Below, piece after piece: positions 1 through 7,102 of a stretch of 15,275 bases of DNA (positions are counted from its first letter, which is position 1; each line of letters opens with the position of its first letter). Position numbers and translations under genes: made by a program. The DNA comes from Spirochaeta sp. UBA2779 (GTDB lineage Bacteria; Spirochaetota; Spirochaetia; DSM-2461): NCBI GenBank assembly GCA_002352375.1, contig DEIH01000022.1, positions 292-15,566 of the forward strand, read 5' to 3'. The notes under the pieces were generated by a model, which saw only the letters and a program-made list of their open reading frames with translations, was not told where the DNA came from and searched no databases.

Positions 1-318
1 ATCCGGGAAGGCTGGGTAGGAACCCGACTTTGGATTCGGACGCCTCTGATTCCCGGAGCAACAGATTCACATGATAATATCAGCCGTATCGGTTCAATTC
101 TCTCAGAAGCAGCCGGGGATGTTGTCGAGAGATGGGAACTATGTGCCTTCAATCCACTGGCTGAAGAGAAATACGACCGTCTGGGACTGGATTGGCCTTA
201 TCGCGGGATGGATCTGATGAGTGCAGATGAGACTGAATCTCTTCAGAGGGTAGCAGCCGAGGCTTTCGGCGATGGAAAGCGGGTTAGTGTAACGGGGTTA
301 ACAGCTGTTTCTCCGTAA
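1..318 (+). CDS. Glycyl-radical enzyme activating protein, C-terminal fragment (radical SAM)
   Basis: The frame is open from the first base to a TAA at 316-318, giving 105 residues of the C-terminal end of a gene that begins upstream. The segment LWIRTPLIPGATDSHDNI followed some 30 residues later by FNPLAEEKYDRLG matches the end of pyruvate formate-lyase activating enzymes and their relatives (PLIPG-x-ND then hP-x-GxxKYxxLG). In this family a radical SAM iron-sulfur enzyme uses S-adenosylmethionine to place a glycyl radical on a partner enzyme in the cytoplasm under anoxic conditions. The CX3CX2C cluster motif would lie upstream and is not visible, so the call rests on the tail only. The partner glycyl-radical enzyme is probably encoded next to it, outside the window. 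The next gene follows after about 33 bases and may be cotranscribed. Confidence 0.75.
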   Translation: MREGWVGTRLWIRTPLIPGATDSHDNISRIGSILSEAAGDVVERWELCAFNPLAEEKYDRLGLDWPYRGMDLMSADETESLQRVAAEAFGDGKRVSVTGLTAVSP

Positions 319-351
319 TTGCTCAGCGGGTATGATGTCATGAGGAGTATT

Positions 352-975
352 ATGAAAACCATTATCTGTTACGGCGATTCAAACACATGGGGTTATAATC
401 CTGTCAGTAAAGATAGGCACGAATACAATAACCGCTGGACCACAGTTCTGCAGAGGGATCTGGGGAATGATTATCAGGTGATACCCGAGGGCTTGAATGG
501 CCGAACCACAGTCTGGGAAGATCCTATAGAACTTCATAAAAATGGAGCATCATATCTTCCTCCCTGTCTTGAGAGTCACAAACCGGTAGATCTTGTAGTT
601 ATCATGCTGGGTACAAACGACCTGAAGCAGCGTTTTTCATTACCGGCGGTTGATATTGCCGCTGGCGTCGGTGTGCTGGTTGATATTGTAAAAAAAAGCG
701 ATTTCGGCCCGGGAGGCACAGCTCCCAAAGTATTAATTCTGATACCTCCGGAAGTACGGAAACTGACTGATTTCGCCGAGATGTTTGCAGGCTCCCGGGA
801 AAAATCTCTGGGGTTCTCAGCTGCTTATGCCGCAATGGCGGAAGATAAAGGAATACAGAGTTTTGATGTGGGTACTAAAGTCCGATTAGGCGACACGGAT
901 GGTATCCACTTCGAGTTGGATCAGCTGGAAATACTGGGAAAGATGGTGGCAGAGAGGGTAAAGACCATTCTTTAA
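352..975 (+). CDS. SGNH/GDSL-family hydrolase (arylesterase-like)
   Basis: This is a 207-residue cytoplasmic protein with no signal peptide. All SGNH hallmarks are present: block I GDSN at residues 8-11 with the nucleophile Ser10, the oxyanion Gly50 in GLNGRTT, block III GTND at 87-90 with Asn89, and block V DGIH with Asp183 and His186. Such enzymes hydrolyse esters of small acyl or acetyl groups, including acetylated sugars; the true substrate cannot be read from sequence. The start at 352 is preferred because MKTIICYGDSNTWG is where homologues begin and GAGGAG lies at 342-347, though the spacing is only four bases. In-frame alternatives are an ATG at 340 and a TTG at 319. It follows the radical SAM gene closely. 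Its function is inferred only to the level of esterase. Confidence 0.88.
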   Translation: MKTIICYGDSNTWGYNPVSKDRHEYNNRWTTVLQRDLGNDYQVIPEGLNGRTTVWEDPIELHKNGASYLPPCLESHKPVDLVVIMLGTNDLKQRFSLPAVDIAAGVGVLVDIVKKSDFGPGGTAPKVLILIPPEVRKLTDFAEMFAGSREKSLGFSAAYAAMAEDKGIQSFDVGTKVRLGDTDGIHFELDQLEILGKMVAERVKTIL

Positions 976-1013
976 TATGCGTGATTCCCAAGCGAAATGA
1001 GGGGAGTGAACTT

Positions 1014-1031
1014 GTTCATTCTTGAATGAGC
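1014..1031 (+). repeat. Short hairpin after the SGNH hydrolase gene
   Basis: The arms GTTCATTC (1014-1021) and GAATGAGC (1024-1031) pair over eight positions with one G-U pair around a two-base centre, so the real loop would be four bases or more. No T-run follows (the next bases are GCCGGGAAAG), so it is not a convincing intrinsic terminator. The remaining 976-1169 gap holds an AT-rich stretch from about 1075 to 1140 that probably contains the promoter of the next gene, but no clear -35/-10 pair stands out. Confidence 0.35.
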
Positions 1032-1169
1032 GCCGGGAAAGCATGGTTCTACTGATACCATTCATTTTCGGGGTAAAATATCGAGTAATTTCAATTTATT
1101 AATAGAATTTCCTGTTTTATTTGTATTTTTTCTTGTTCAAAGCGGCTCTGTTGTCTCCTAAACTTAAGT

Positions 1170-2192
1170 ATGGCTGAACGAATTAACTTTTATCGAAGTC
1201 CTGTGGACAGGGCTCTTCTCCGTGAACTGAATAAACGAAGTGATTTTCGCGGACTCGTCCAATCTCTGGGTATTCTGTTCCTATATCTGACAACAACCGC
1301 GTTGAGTGTTTACTTCTTTCTGGAAAAGATGTGGGTTCCCATGGTTCTTGCCTGTTATGTTCATTCCATGTTTTCCAGTTTTGTGGGAATGGAATCTTCT
1401 GTTCATGAACTGAGTCACAAAACACCGTTTAAAACACGATGGCTGAATGAGTTTTTCTATGGTTTTTTTTGTCTGCTGAGTTGGAACAACCCGGTGCATT
1501 TCCGGGAGAGCCACCGGCGCCACCATCAGTTCACCGTTTACAAAGGGAAAGATAAAGAAGTTGTTCTTTCACCAGCACCATTCAACTGGCTGGATTACCT
1601 GAGCTGGTTCAGTTTTGACTGGAAGAAGTTCGTAATGATTATGCGGGGTAATACCGTTCTGGTATCAGGCCGGGATATTCCGGATATTTTCTTCTGGGAC
1701 CCTCTATTTGAGAGGGACGATCCCAGACGTTCACGGATGATACTCTGGGCCCGGATTCAAATGGCCTTTCATATCATCCTGGCTGTTTTTTTCGCATTAA
1801 GCGGTCTCTGGGTGCTTATATTTACAGTAAGCTGCAGTTATTTCTTTGCTACATTTCTGGCCCGTTCCTGCGAGATTGTTCAGCATGCGGGTATGAAATC
1901 CGATGTTCCGGATTGGAGAATCAGCTGTCATACAATGATATTCGGGCCGGTGATGTCCTTTTTATATTGGAAAATGAACTATCACATTGAACATCATACC
2001 TATGCGGCGGTGCCTTTTTACAATCTGAAAAAACTCCACACGGCAATTGTTTCAGATTGTCCGGAGCCAACCAGGGGTTATTTCAAAGGAGTCGGAAAAA
2101 TCCTGGGTATAATGAAAAAACAGAAGCAGGATCCAGACTGGTGTTATATTCCGGATATGAGGGATACGGCAGCTCCGGCTCGTTTGGAATAA
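1170..2192 (+). CDS. Membrane fatty acid desaturase family protein
   Basis: This is a 340-residue integral membrane protein with the three histidine boxes of the membrane desaturase/hydroxylase family: HELSH at residues 79-83, HRRHH at 115-119, and HIEHH at 272-276. These eight histidines normally bind a diiron centre that uses oxygen and reducing power to insert a double bond into an acyl chain, or to hydroxylate a lipid. Hydrophobic stretches at about 29-51, 55-75 and 195-230 fit the usual four-helix membrane layout with catalytic boxes on the cytoplasmic side. The ATG at 1170 gives a natural N-terminus, but I see no good Shine-Dalgarno sequence before it. It stands alone: 194 bases separate it from the hydrolase and 115 from the transporter operon. 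The substrate and the exact reaction are not determined. Confidence 0.88.
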   Translation: MAERINFYRSPVDRALLRELNKRSDFRGLVQSLGILFLYLTTTALSVYFFLEKMWVPMVLACYVHSMFSSFVGMESSVHELSHKTPFKTRWLNEFFYGFFCLLSWNNPVHFRESHRRHHQFTVYKGKDKEVVLSPAPFNWLDYLSWFSFDWKKFVMIMRGNTVLVSGRDIPDIFFWDPLFERDDPRRSRMILWARIQMAFHIILAVFFALSGLWVLIFTVSCSYFFATFLARSCEIVQHAGMKSDVPDWRISCHTMIFGPVMSFLYWKMNYHIEHHTYAAVPFYNLKKLHTAIVSDCPEPTRGYFKGVGKILGIMKKQKQDPDWCYIPDMRDTAAPARLE

Positions 2193-2307
2193 TTTCCGAG
2201 TCTACACCGGATTACAATTTTTTCACTTAAAATGTAAAGAATCTCCAGTTTAAATACTTCTGATATCAGGTGAAAATTAAAGTACAAATTTCCTAAAGGA
2301 GAGTTTC
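2193..2307 (+). promoter_or_regulatory. Upstream region of the first sugar transporter operon
   Basis: This 115-base AT-rich gap must hold the promoter of the lipoprotein-transporter operon. TAAAAT at 2228-2233 is the best -10-like hexamer but has no good -35 at the usual distance, as might be expected for an activator-dependent promoter. A perfect ten-base palindrome, CTGATATCAG, lies at 2260-2269. A strong ribosome binding site, AAAGGAGA at 2295-2302, precedes the ATG at 2308 by five bases. The exact promoter position is not certain. Confidence 0.4.
2260..2269. repeat. Perfect 10-bp palindrome upstream of operon A
   Basis: CTGATATCAG is a perfect palindrome 38 bases before the first start codon of the operon, inside the likely leader. 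It is flanked more widely by TTTTCAC (2220-2226) and GTGAAAA (2270-2276), also inverted. It could be an operator half-site cluster. Ten bases alone can occur by chance, so the claim is weak. Confidence 0.35.
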
Positions 2308-3297
2308 ATGAAGAAACTTGTTGTATTTCTTGCCGTTCTGGCTGTAATTTTCGTTGGTTGTTCCAAGGCTCCGGTAGAGACTGCTGCACCTGCTGCTGCA
2401 GTAGAAGAATCCACAATGGATCAGCTTTACATTGAAGTATCCGCATTGGGTAACCTGGATTATTTCTACGATCATAAGATGGGAATGGAGATGGTAGGCA
2501 AAGAACTGGGTGTTCGAACCGAGTATGTCGGTCCTGCCGAGTATGATATGAATGCCATGGTTTCCGCTTTTGAACAGGCTATTGCCAAAAAACCCAACGG
2601 CCTTGTTGTTGTTGGATTTGAACCTTCCCTGAATGCAATTGTGGATAAAGCTGTTGAGCAGGGAATCCCTGTTGTTACAGTAGATGCAGATCTTCCCGGG
2701 TCTAAGCGCCTGGCCTTTGTCGGTACCGGTAACTTCGGAGCCGGTGTAGCCGGTGGACATAAAATGGCCAGTTTGATTGGTGAAAATGGTAAAGTTGCTA
2801 TTATGACCAAACCCGGACAGTCCAATCTTGAAGAGCGTATCGCCGGATACCAGAAGGCTCTTGCAGAATATCCTGGAATTGATGTTGTTCAGATTGCCGA
2901 TACTCAAAGCGATCCAGTTGTTGCCGCCCAGGCCGCATCCGCATTAATTCAGAAATATCCCGACCTGGCCGGACTGGCCTGTGTTGAGGGTGCTGGTGGT
3001 TCCGGTGCAGCCACAGCTGTCCGGGAAGCAGGAAAAGCCGGAGAAATCAAAATTGTTGCGATGGACCGTGGAAATGAAGTTCTGGAAGCTATTGGAGAAG
3101 GTATTATTTCAGCATCTGTTGCCCAGCAGACCGCCCTGATGCCCTATTATGCAGTTCAGATTTTATTCAACTTGAACAATAGTAAAGTAGCTATTACTTC
3201 TGACAATAAGTCAGCAGGAGTTCTTGGTATACCTGCAGTTGTCGATACAGGCGCAATTATTGTGGATGAGAGTAACTACAAGTACTTCATGCGCTAA
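2308..3297 (+). CDS. Sugar-type ABC transporter substrate-binding lipoprotein (Peripla_BP_4, RbsB-like)
   Basis: This 329-residue exported protein delivers a substrate to the ABC importer encoded just downstream. Residues 1-17 form a lysine-led hydrophobic signal peptide ending in FVGC, so Cys18 is the predicted lipidated residue; this loose lipobox is of the kind seen in spirochaetes. An Ala/Pro/Glu-rich linker runs to about residue 35. The mature part follows the two-lobe periplasmic-binding-protein plan, with VVVGFEPSLNAIVDKAVEQG and IPVVTVDADLPGSK in the first lobe and KIVAMDRGNEVLEAIGEG in the second, typical of the Peripla_BP_4 family that serves CUT2 transporters. The ATG at 2308 has a strong AAAGGAG site. 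The ligand is unknown: it is probably a sugar, but the accompanying UroD-like enzyme leaves room for a methylated compound. A hairpin follows the stop codon. Confidence 0.9.
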   Translation: MKKLVVFLAVLAVIFVGCSKAPVETAAPAAAVEESTMDQLYIEVSALGNLDYFYDHKMGMEMVGKELGVRTEYVGPAEYDMNAMVSAFEQAIAKKPNGLVVVGFEPSLNAIVDKAVEQGIPVVTVDADLPGSKRLAFVGTGNFGAGVAGGHKMASLIGENGKVAIMTKPGQSNLEERIAGYQKALAEYPGIDVVQIADTQSDPVVAAQAASALIQKYPDLAGLACVEGAGGSGAATAVREAGKAGEIKIVAMDRGNEVLEAIGEGIISASVAQQTALMPYYAVQILFNLNNSKVAITSDNKSAGVLGIPAVVDTGAIIVDESNYKYFMR

Positions 3298-3318
3298 AAA
3301 CAGTTCTTAAGTATTTTT

Positions 3319-3352
3319 AAAAGCGGTACCTATGTCAGCAGGTACCGTTTTC
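3319..3352 (+). terminator. Hairpin with T-run between binding-protein and ATPase genes (attenuator)
   Basis: CGGTACC (3324-3330) and GGTACCG (3341-3347) form a perfect seven-base stem around a ten-base loop, preceded by AAAA (3319-3322) and followed by TTTT (3348-3351). The hairpin sits 26 bases after the binding-protein stop and 30 bases before the ATPase start. In binding-protein operons such a structure usually gives partial termination or protects the upstream message, so that the binding protein is made in excess over the membrane components. Confidence 0.72.
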
Positions 3353-3377
3353 TAACTAATAGGAATAAAGTGAGTGT

Positions 3378-4898
3378 ATGTCCGAATTTATTCTGGAAGC
3401 CCGTAGTATTGTAAAAACCTTTCCCGGGGTTAAAGCTCTCGATGGAGTAAGTCTTCAACTTCGAAAAGGTGAAGTTCATGCCCTGGTAGGGGAGAACGGT
3501 GCTGGAAAAAGTACCCTGATGCTTACCCTCGGAGGTATTTACCGTCCTGATGAAGGTGAAATATTCGTTGAAGGTAAGGAGGTGAAATTTGACTCTCCAC
3601 ATGATGCTAATGAAAAAGGTATCAGCGTTGTATTCCAGGAACTGAGCCTGGTTCCAACCATGAGTATTGCCGAAAATATTTTTGCAAACAGACAGCCGGT
3701 TAAGGCTTTCAACATGGTGAACTGGAAGAAAATGTATGAAGATACCATAGAGCTGTTGGCTTTGTTCAATCTGGAATATATGGACCCCTCAACCCCGGTA
3801 AACCGCTTATCTATAGCCATGCAGCAGGTTGTTGAAATCCTTAAAGCCATTTCCTTTAATCCGAGTGTACTTGTTCTTGATGAGCCAACTTCGTCACTTA
3901 CCGAGCATGAGGTAGAACAGCTGTTTGATAACATCAGGAAGTTAAAGGATCGAGGTTTATCCTTTATCTATATTTCACATCATTTGAAGGAAATTTTTGA
4001 AATAGCCGATACCGTTACCGTTCTTCGGGACGGTATGCGGGTGTGTGATGCTGATGTTCAAACCATTGATGAAAATTTTCTGATTACCAATATGGTGGGA
4101 CGATCTATCGAAAATATGTACGCTCAACGTGGGGATATTCCAATAGGGAAAAACGTTGTTCTCAAAGTGGATAATCTTTCACGGAAAGAAGTATTTGAAG
4201 ATATTTCTTTTTCCATAAGAGAGGGCGAAATTGTCGGTTTGGCAGGACTGGTAGGGGCCGGTCGAACAGAACTGGGACGCTCGATCTTCGGCGCTGAGCC
4301 GGCTGATTCCGGCTCTCTTAAACTCGGAGATAGAAATATTGCTCCAAGAACTCCATTGGAAGCTATAAATGCCGGTATCGGTTATCTGACTGAAGACCGT
4401 AAAACTCAGGGCCTGGTACTGGATTTTACCATTAGAGAAAACCTTGTCAGTAATCATCTTCGTGATTTCACTTCAGTTATAGGATTCCTGAATGAGGGAG
4501 CTATTACAAAGTTTGCCGAAAAAAGCAGGGATGATTATCGAATCGCCACACCGCATCTGGGTCAGAAAATCCGAAAACTTTCCGGGGGTAATCAACAGAA
4601 GGTTCTTGTTGGAACCTGGGTTGGTGTCGGACCGAAACTCCTTATTATGGATGAACCGACCAGAGGTGTGGATGTGGGTGCAAAAAGTGACATCTACAGG
4701 TTAATGAGAGAATTGGCCGGAAAAGGTGTTGCCATATTGATGATTTCTTCAGACCTGCCGGAAATCCTTGGTATGAGCGATCGGGTTCTGGTAATGCAGA
4801 GCGGCCGCCTGGTTGGAGAAATTCCCGGAAATGAAGCAACAGAAGAGAATGTTATCGCCCTGGCGGCGGGAACTATCGAAGGAGAGGTTAATAAATGA
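3378..4898 (+). CDS. CUT2-type sugar ABC transporter ATP-binding protein (RbsA-like, double ATPase)
   Basis: This 506-residue protein carries two fused ABC ATPase domains and powers the importer formed with the adjacent permease. The first domain has Walker A GENGAGKST at residues 38-46, Q-loop Q87, a degenerate signature LSIAMQQ at 144-150 and Walker B VLVLDEP at 164-170. The second has a degenerate Walker A (GLVGAGRTELG, Arg-Thr replacing Lys-Ser/Thr), an intact LSGGNQQK signature and Walker B LLIMDEP. One weakened and one intact set of motifs is normal for RbsA, MglA and XylG. The length is also normal. The start at 3378 is preceded by AAGTGAG. The stop overlaps the permease start as ATGA (4895-4898), which indicates translational coupling. 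The substrate cannot be told from the ATPase. Confidence 0.93.
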   Translation: MSEFILEARSIVKTFPGVKALDGVSLQLRKGEVHALVGENGAGKSTLMLTLGGIYRPDEGEIFVEGKEVKFDSPHDANEKGISVVFQELSLVPTMSIAENIFANRQPVKAFNMVNWKKMYEDTIELLALFNLEYMDPSTPVNRLSIAMQQVVEILKAISFNPSVLVLDEPTSSLTEHEVEQLFDNIRKLKDRGLSFIYISHHLKEIFEIADTVTVLRDGMRVCDADVQTIDENFLITNMVGRSIENMYAQRGDIPIGKNVVLKVDNLSRKEVFEDISFSIREGEIVGLAGLVGAGRTELGRSIFGAEPADSGSLKLGDRNIAPRTPLEAINAGIGYLTEDRKTQGLVLDFTIRENLVSNHLRDFTSVIGFLNEGAITKFAEKSRDDYRIATPHLGQKIRKLSGGNQQKVLVGTWVGVGPKLLIMDEPTRGVDVGAKSDIYRLMRELAGKGVAILMISSDLPEILGMSDRVLVMQSGRLVGEIPGNEATEENVIALAAGTIEGEVNK

Positions 4899-5836
4899 CC
4901 TGGCTGAAAAATATCGTTAAACAGCGGGAGTTCATGATTTTCATGATCGTCGCCGTAATGTTTATATTCATGACTTTTGCATCTCCCTATTTTTTCACTA
5001 TACCGAACATCTTAGCCGTAATGCTTGGTTTATCTCTGGAAGCAATTATTGCCGTGGCGATGGTTCATCTGATGGTAAGCGGCGGATTTGATATGTCGGT
5101 GGGTTCCGTAGTGGCTTTTACCGGTGCTGCAACCGCCATGATGCTCAGGTCTGGAATGCCTGTTTTCCTCGCAGTTTTACTTGGCTTGTTTATTGGTGCT
5201 GCAATCGGAACCTTCAATGGATTTATTGTTGCCAAAGTGGGTATCAATGCCTTTGTTACAACCCTTTCAAGTTTGAGTCTTTTTCGTGGATTAACACTGA
5301 TTGTTACCCATGGACAAAATATAACGGGGTTACCTAAAACATTTAAATTGATTGGTCAGGCGAAGGTTGTCGGTATTCAGACCCCCATCATCATTGCAGT
5401 GGTACTGCTTATCATCGGTGATGTTCTGCTTCGCCGCAGCCGGTTTTTTCGTCAGAGTTACTACATCGGCGGTAACGAACAGGCTGCCAGACTTTCAGGT
5501 ATTCCGGTAGACCGGATGAAAATCCTGGCCTATATGCTTACAGGGCTTTTTGCCGGTATCTCTGGAATTGTTATGACAGCCAGATTGGGTGCCGCATCTG
5601 TTACCGCCGGTTCGGGTATGGAACTCAGGGTAATTACCGCCGTTATTATCGGTGGTGCCAGCTTGAATGGTGGAGAAGGGTCTATTCTGGGTGCGTTTCT
5701 GGGAACCTTATTGATGGCGCTGATTACCAATGCCCTCACACTCCTGGGTGTCGATGTTTATTGGCAGACTTTTGTAATCGGTGCAACTCTGCTCCTGGCT
5801 GTATTAATCGATACTCTCAGTAAGAGAAATCGCTAA
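4895..5836 (+). CDS. CUT2-type sugar ABC transporter permease (RbsC-like)
   Basis: This 313-residue, very hydrophobic protein forms the transmembrane channel, probably as a homodimer. It matches the BPD_transp_2 family. GGFDMSVGSVVAFTGA at about residues 64-79 is the family signature (usually GGIDLSVGS), IGGNEQAARLSGI is the cytoplasmic loop that docks the ATPase, and GGASLNGGEGSILGAFLG lies near the C-terminus. About eight to ten membrane segments can be seen between residues 13 and 308. GGAGAG at 4881-4886 serves as ribosome binding site inside the end of the ATPase gene. Only 12 bases separate its stop from the next gene, so all are in one operon. It completes a full importer with the preceding two genes. 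Confidence 0.93.
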   Translation: MTWLKNIVKQREFMIFMIVAVMFIFMTFASPYFFTIPNILAVMLGLSLEAIIAVAMVHLMVSGGFDMSVGSVVAFTGAATAMMLRSGMPVFLAVLLGLFIGAAIGTFNGFIVAKVGINAFVTTLSSLSLFRGLTLIVTHGQNITGLPKTFKLIGQAKVVGIQTPIIIAVVLLIIGDVLLRRSRFFRQSYYIGGNEQAARLSGIPVDRMKILAYMLTGLFAGISGIVMTARLGAASVTAGSGMELRVITAVIIGGASLNGGEGSILGAFLGTLLMALITNALTLLGVDVYWQTFVIGATLLLAVLIDTLSKRNR

Positions 5837-5848
5837 AGGAAGAATAAT

Positions 5849-7099
5849 ATGACGTCCAAAGAAAAACTACAGAAATGTTTAGCTCATGAATCAGGCCCAG
5901 TTCCCATGGATTTTGGCGGTACTGCTGTAACAGGAATCCATTGCAGTGTTGTAGAGGCCTTAAGAGCCCATTATGGACTTGAGAAGAGGCCGGTAAAGAT
6001 AATTGACCCATATCAGATGCTTGGTGAAATAGATAATGATCTTAGGGAAGTTATCGGGATAGATGTAGTAGGTGTTTTTCCACGAAATACTTTATTTGGT
6101 TTCCCCCTGGGCAGCTGGAAAGAATGGCGGACACCCTGGGATCAGGAAGTTCTGGTATCCGAAAATTTCAATACAACACAGCAGGGAGAGGATGTACTCA
6201 TTTATCCGGAGGGTGATACTTCAGTTCCGGCAAGCGGGCGTATGCCCGGAAGCGGATATTTTTTTGATTCTATAGTTCGCCAACCTCCCATTGAGGAAGA
6301 GAAACTCAACCCGGTAGATAACCTGGAGGAGTTTGGATACGTATCAGATGAAGATCTGGATTATTATGAGTCGGCTCTTCGGGAAGCTGATGCCACCGGA
6401 TTGGGAGTTATCGCCAACTTCGGCGGAACTGCATTCGGGGATATTGCCCTTGTTCCAGCCCCTTTTCTGAAAAACCCCAAAGGAATCAGAGATGTAACTG
6501 AGTGGTATGTTTCCACTGTAATGAGGCCTGAATACATTCATGCAATATTTGAGGGCCAATCGGAAATAGCCATTGCCAATCTGGAGAAAATCTTTCAAAG
6601 AGTGGGGAATTTACCTGATGCGGTATTTATCTGTGGAACTGATTTCGGTACACAGGACTCACAATTTTGTTCAACTGATACCTACAACACTCTTTACGCA
6701 CCTTACTATAAAAAGGTGAATAACTGGATACATGAGCATACAGAATGGAAAACCTTCAAGCATTCTTGTGGTGCTGTTCTACCGTTTATGGAGCATTTCA
6801 TTGATTCGGAGTTTGATATTATCAATCCGGTTCAATGTTCTGCCGCCGGAATGGATCCACAAAATCTTAAAGACAGCTATGGTGATCGCCTGGTGTTCTG
6901 GGGGGGAGGTGTTGATACACAAAACACACTGCCCTTCGGTACTCCTGATGAGGTAAAAAAAGAAGTAACAGAACGTCTGGAAATTTTCACCAGAGACGGG
7001 GGCTATGTTTTTGATGCAATTCACAACGTACAGGCTAAAACTCCAATAGAAAATATGGCTGCAATGTTTGACGCGGTGAGGAAATTCCGTTCGAATTAA
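5849..7099 (+). CDS. Uroporphyrinogen-decarboxylase-family protein (UroD/MtaA-like)
   Basis: This 416-residue cytoplasmic protein belongs to the UroD/methylcobamide methyltransferase superfamily. It lacks the N-terminal PVWxMRQAGR motif of true uroporphyrinogen decarboxylase; PMDFGGTAVTGIH stands there, so a role in haem synthesis is unlikely. It has HSC at residues 305-307, the HxC zinc-ligand motif of MtaA-type methyltransferases, followed by DIINPVQCSAAGMDP (Cys330) and FWGGGVDTQNTLPFGTP at about 350-366. Members with this C-terminal pattern occur with CUT2 transporters. By analogy it may move a methyl group from an imported methylated compound, but no corrinoid protein is encoded here, so this is only inference. 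RBS AAAGGAAG at 5835-5842 is strong. The next gene starts three bases after its stop. Confidence 0.85.
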   Translation: MTSKEKLQKCLAHESGPVPMDFGGTAVTGIHCSVVEALRAHYGLEKRPVKIIDPYQMLGEIDNDLREVIGIDVVGVFPRNTLFGFPLGSWKEWRTPWDQEVLVSENFNTTQQGEDVLIYPEGDTSVPASGRMPGSGYFFDSIVRQPPIEEEKLNPVDNLEEFGYVSDEDLDYYESALREADATGLGVIANFGGTAFGDIALVPAPFLKNPKGIRDVTEWYVSTVMRPEYIHAIFEGQSEIAIANLEKIFQRVGNLPDAVFICGTDFGTQDSQFCSTDTYNTLYAPYYKKVNNWIHEHTEWKTFKHSCGAVLPFMEHFIDSEFDIINPVQCSAAGMDPQNLKDSYGDRLVFWGGGVDTQNTLPFGTPDEVKKEVTERLEIFTRDGGYVFDAIHNVQAKTPIENMAAMFDAVRKFRSN

Positions 7100-7102
7100 A
7101 GA

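Noticed and set aside
1014..1031. Hairpin as an intrinsic terminator of the SGNH hydrolase gene
   Set aside because: The loop is only two bases if fully paired and a GC-rich purine stretch follows instead of a T-run.
2293..2907. 204-codon open frame on the minus strand antisense to the binding-protein gene
   Set aside because: It mirrors the codon pattern of the clear lipoprotein gene on the plus strand, has no recognisable domain and no ribosome binding site; treated as a shadow.
5849..7099. Annotation as hemE, haem-pathway uroporphyrinogen decarboxylase
   Set aside because: The N-terminal arginine motif is missing, the length is greater than usual, and HSC fits the methyltransferase-like branch.
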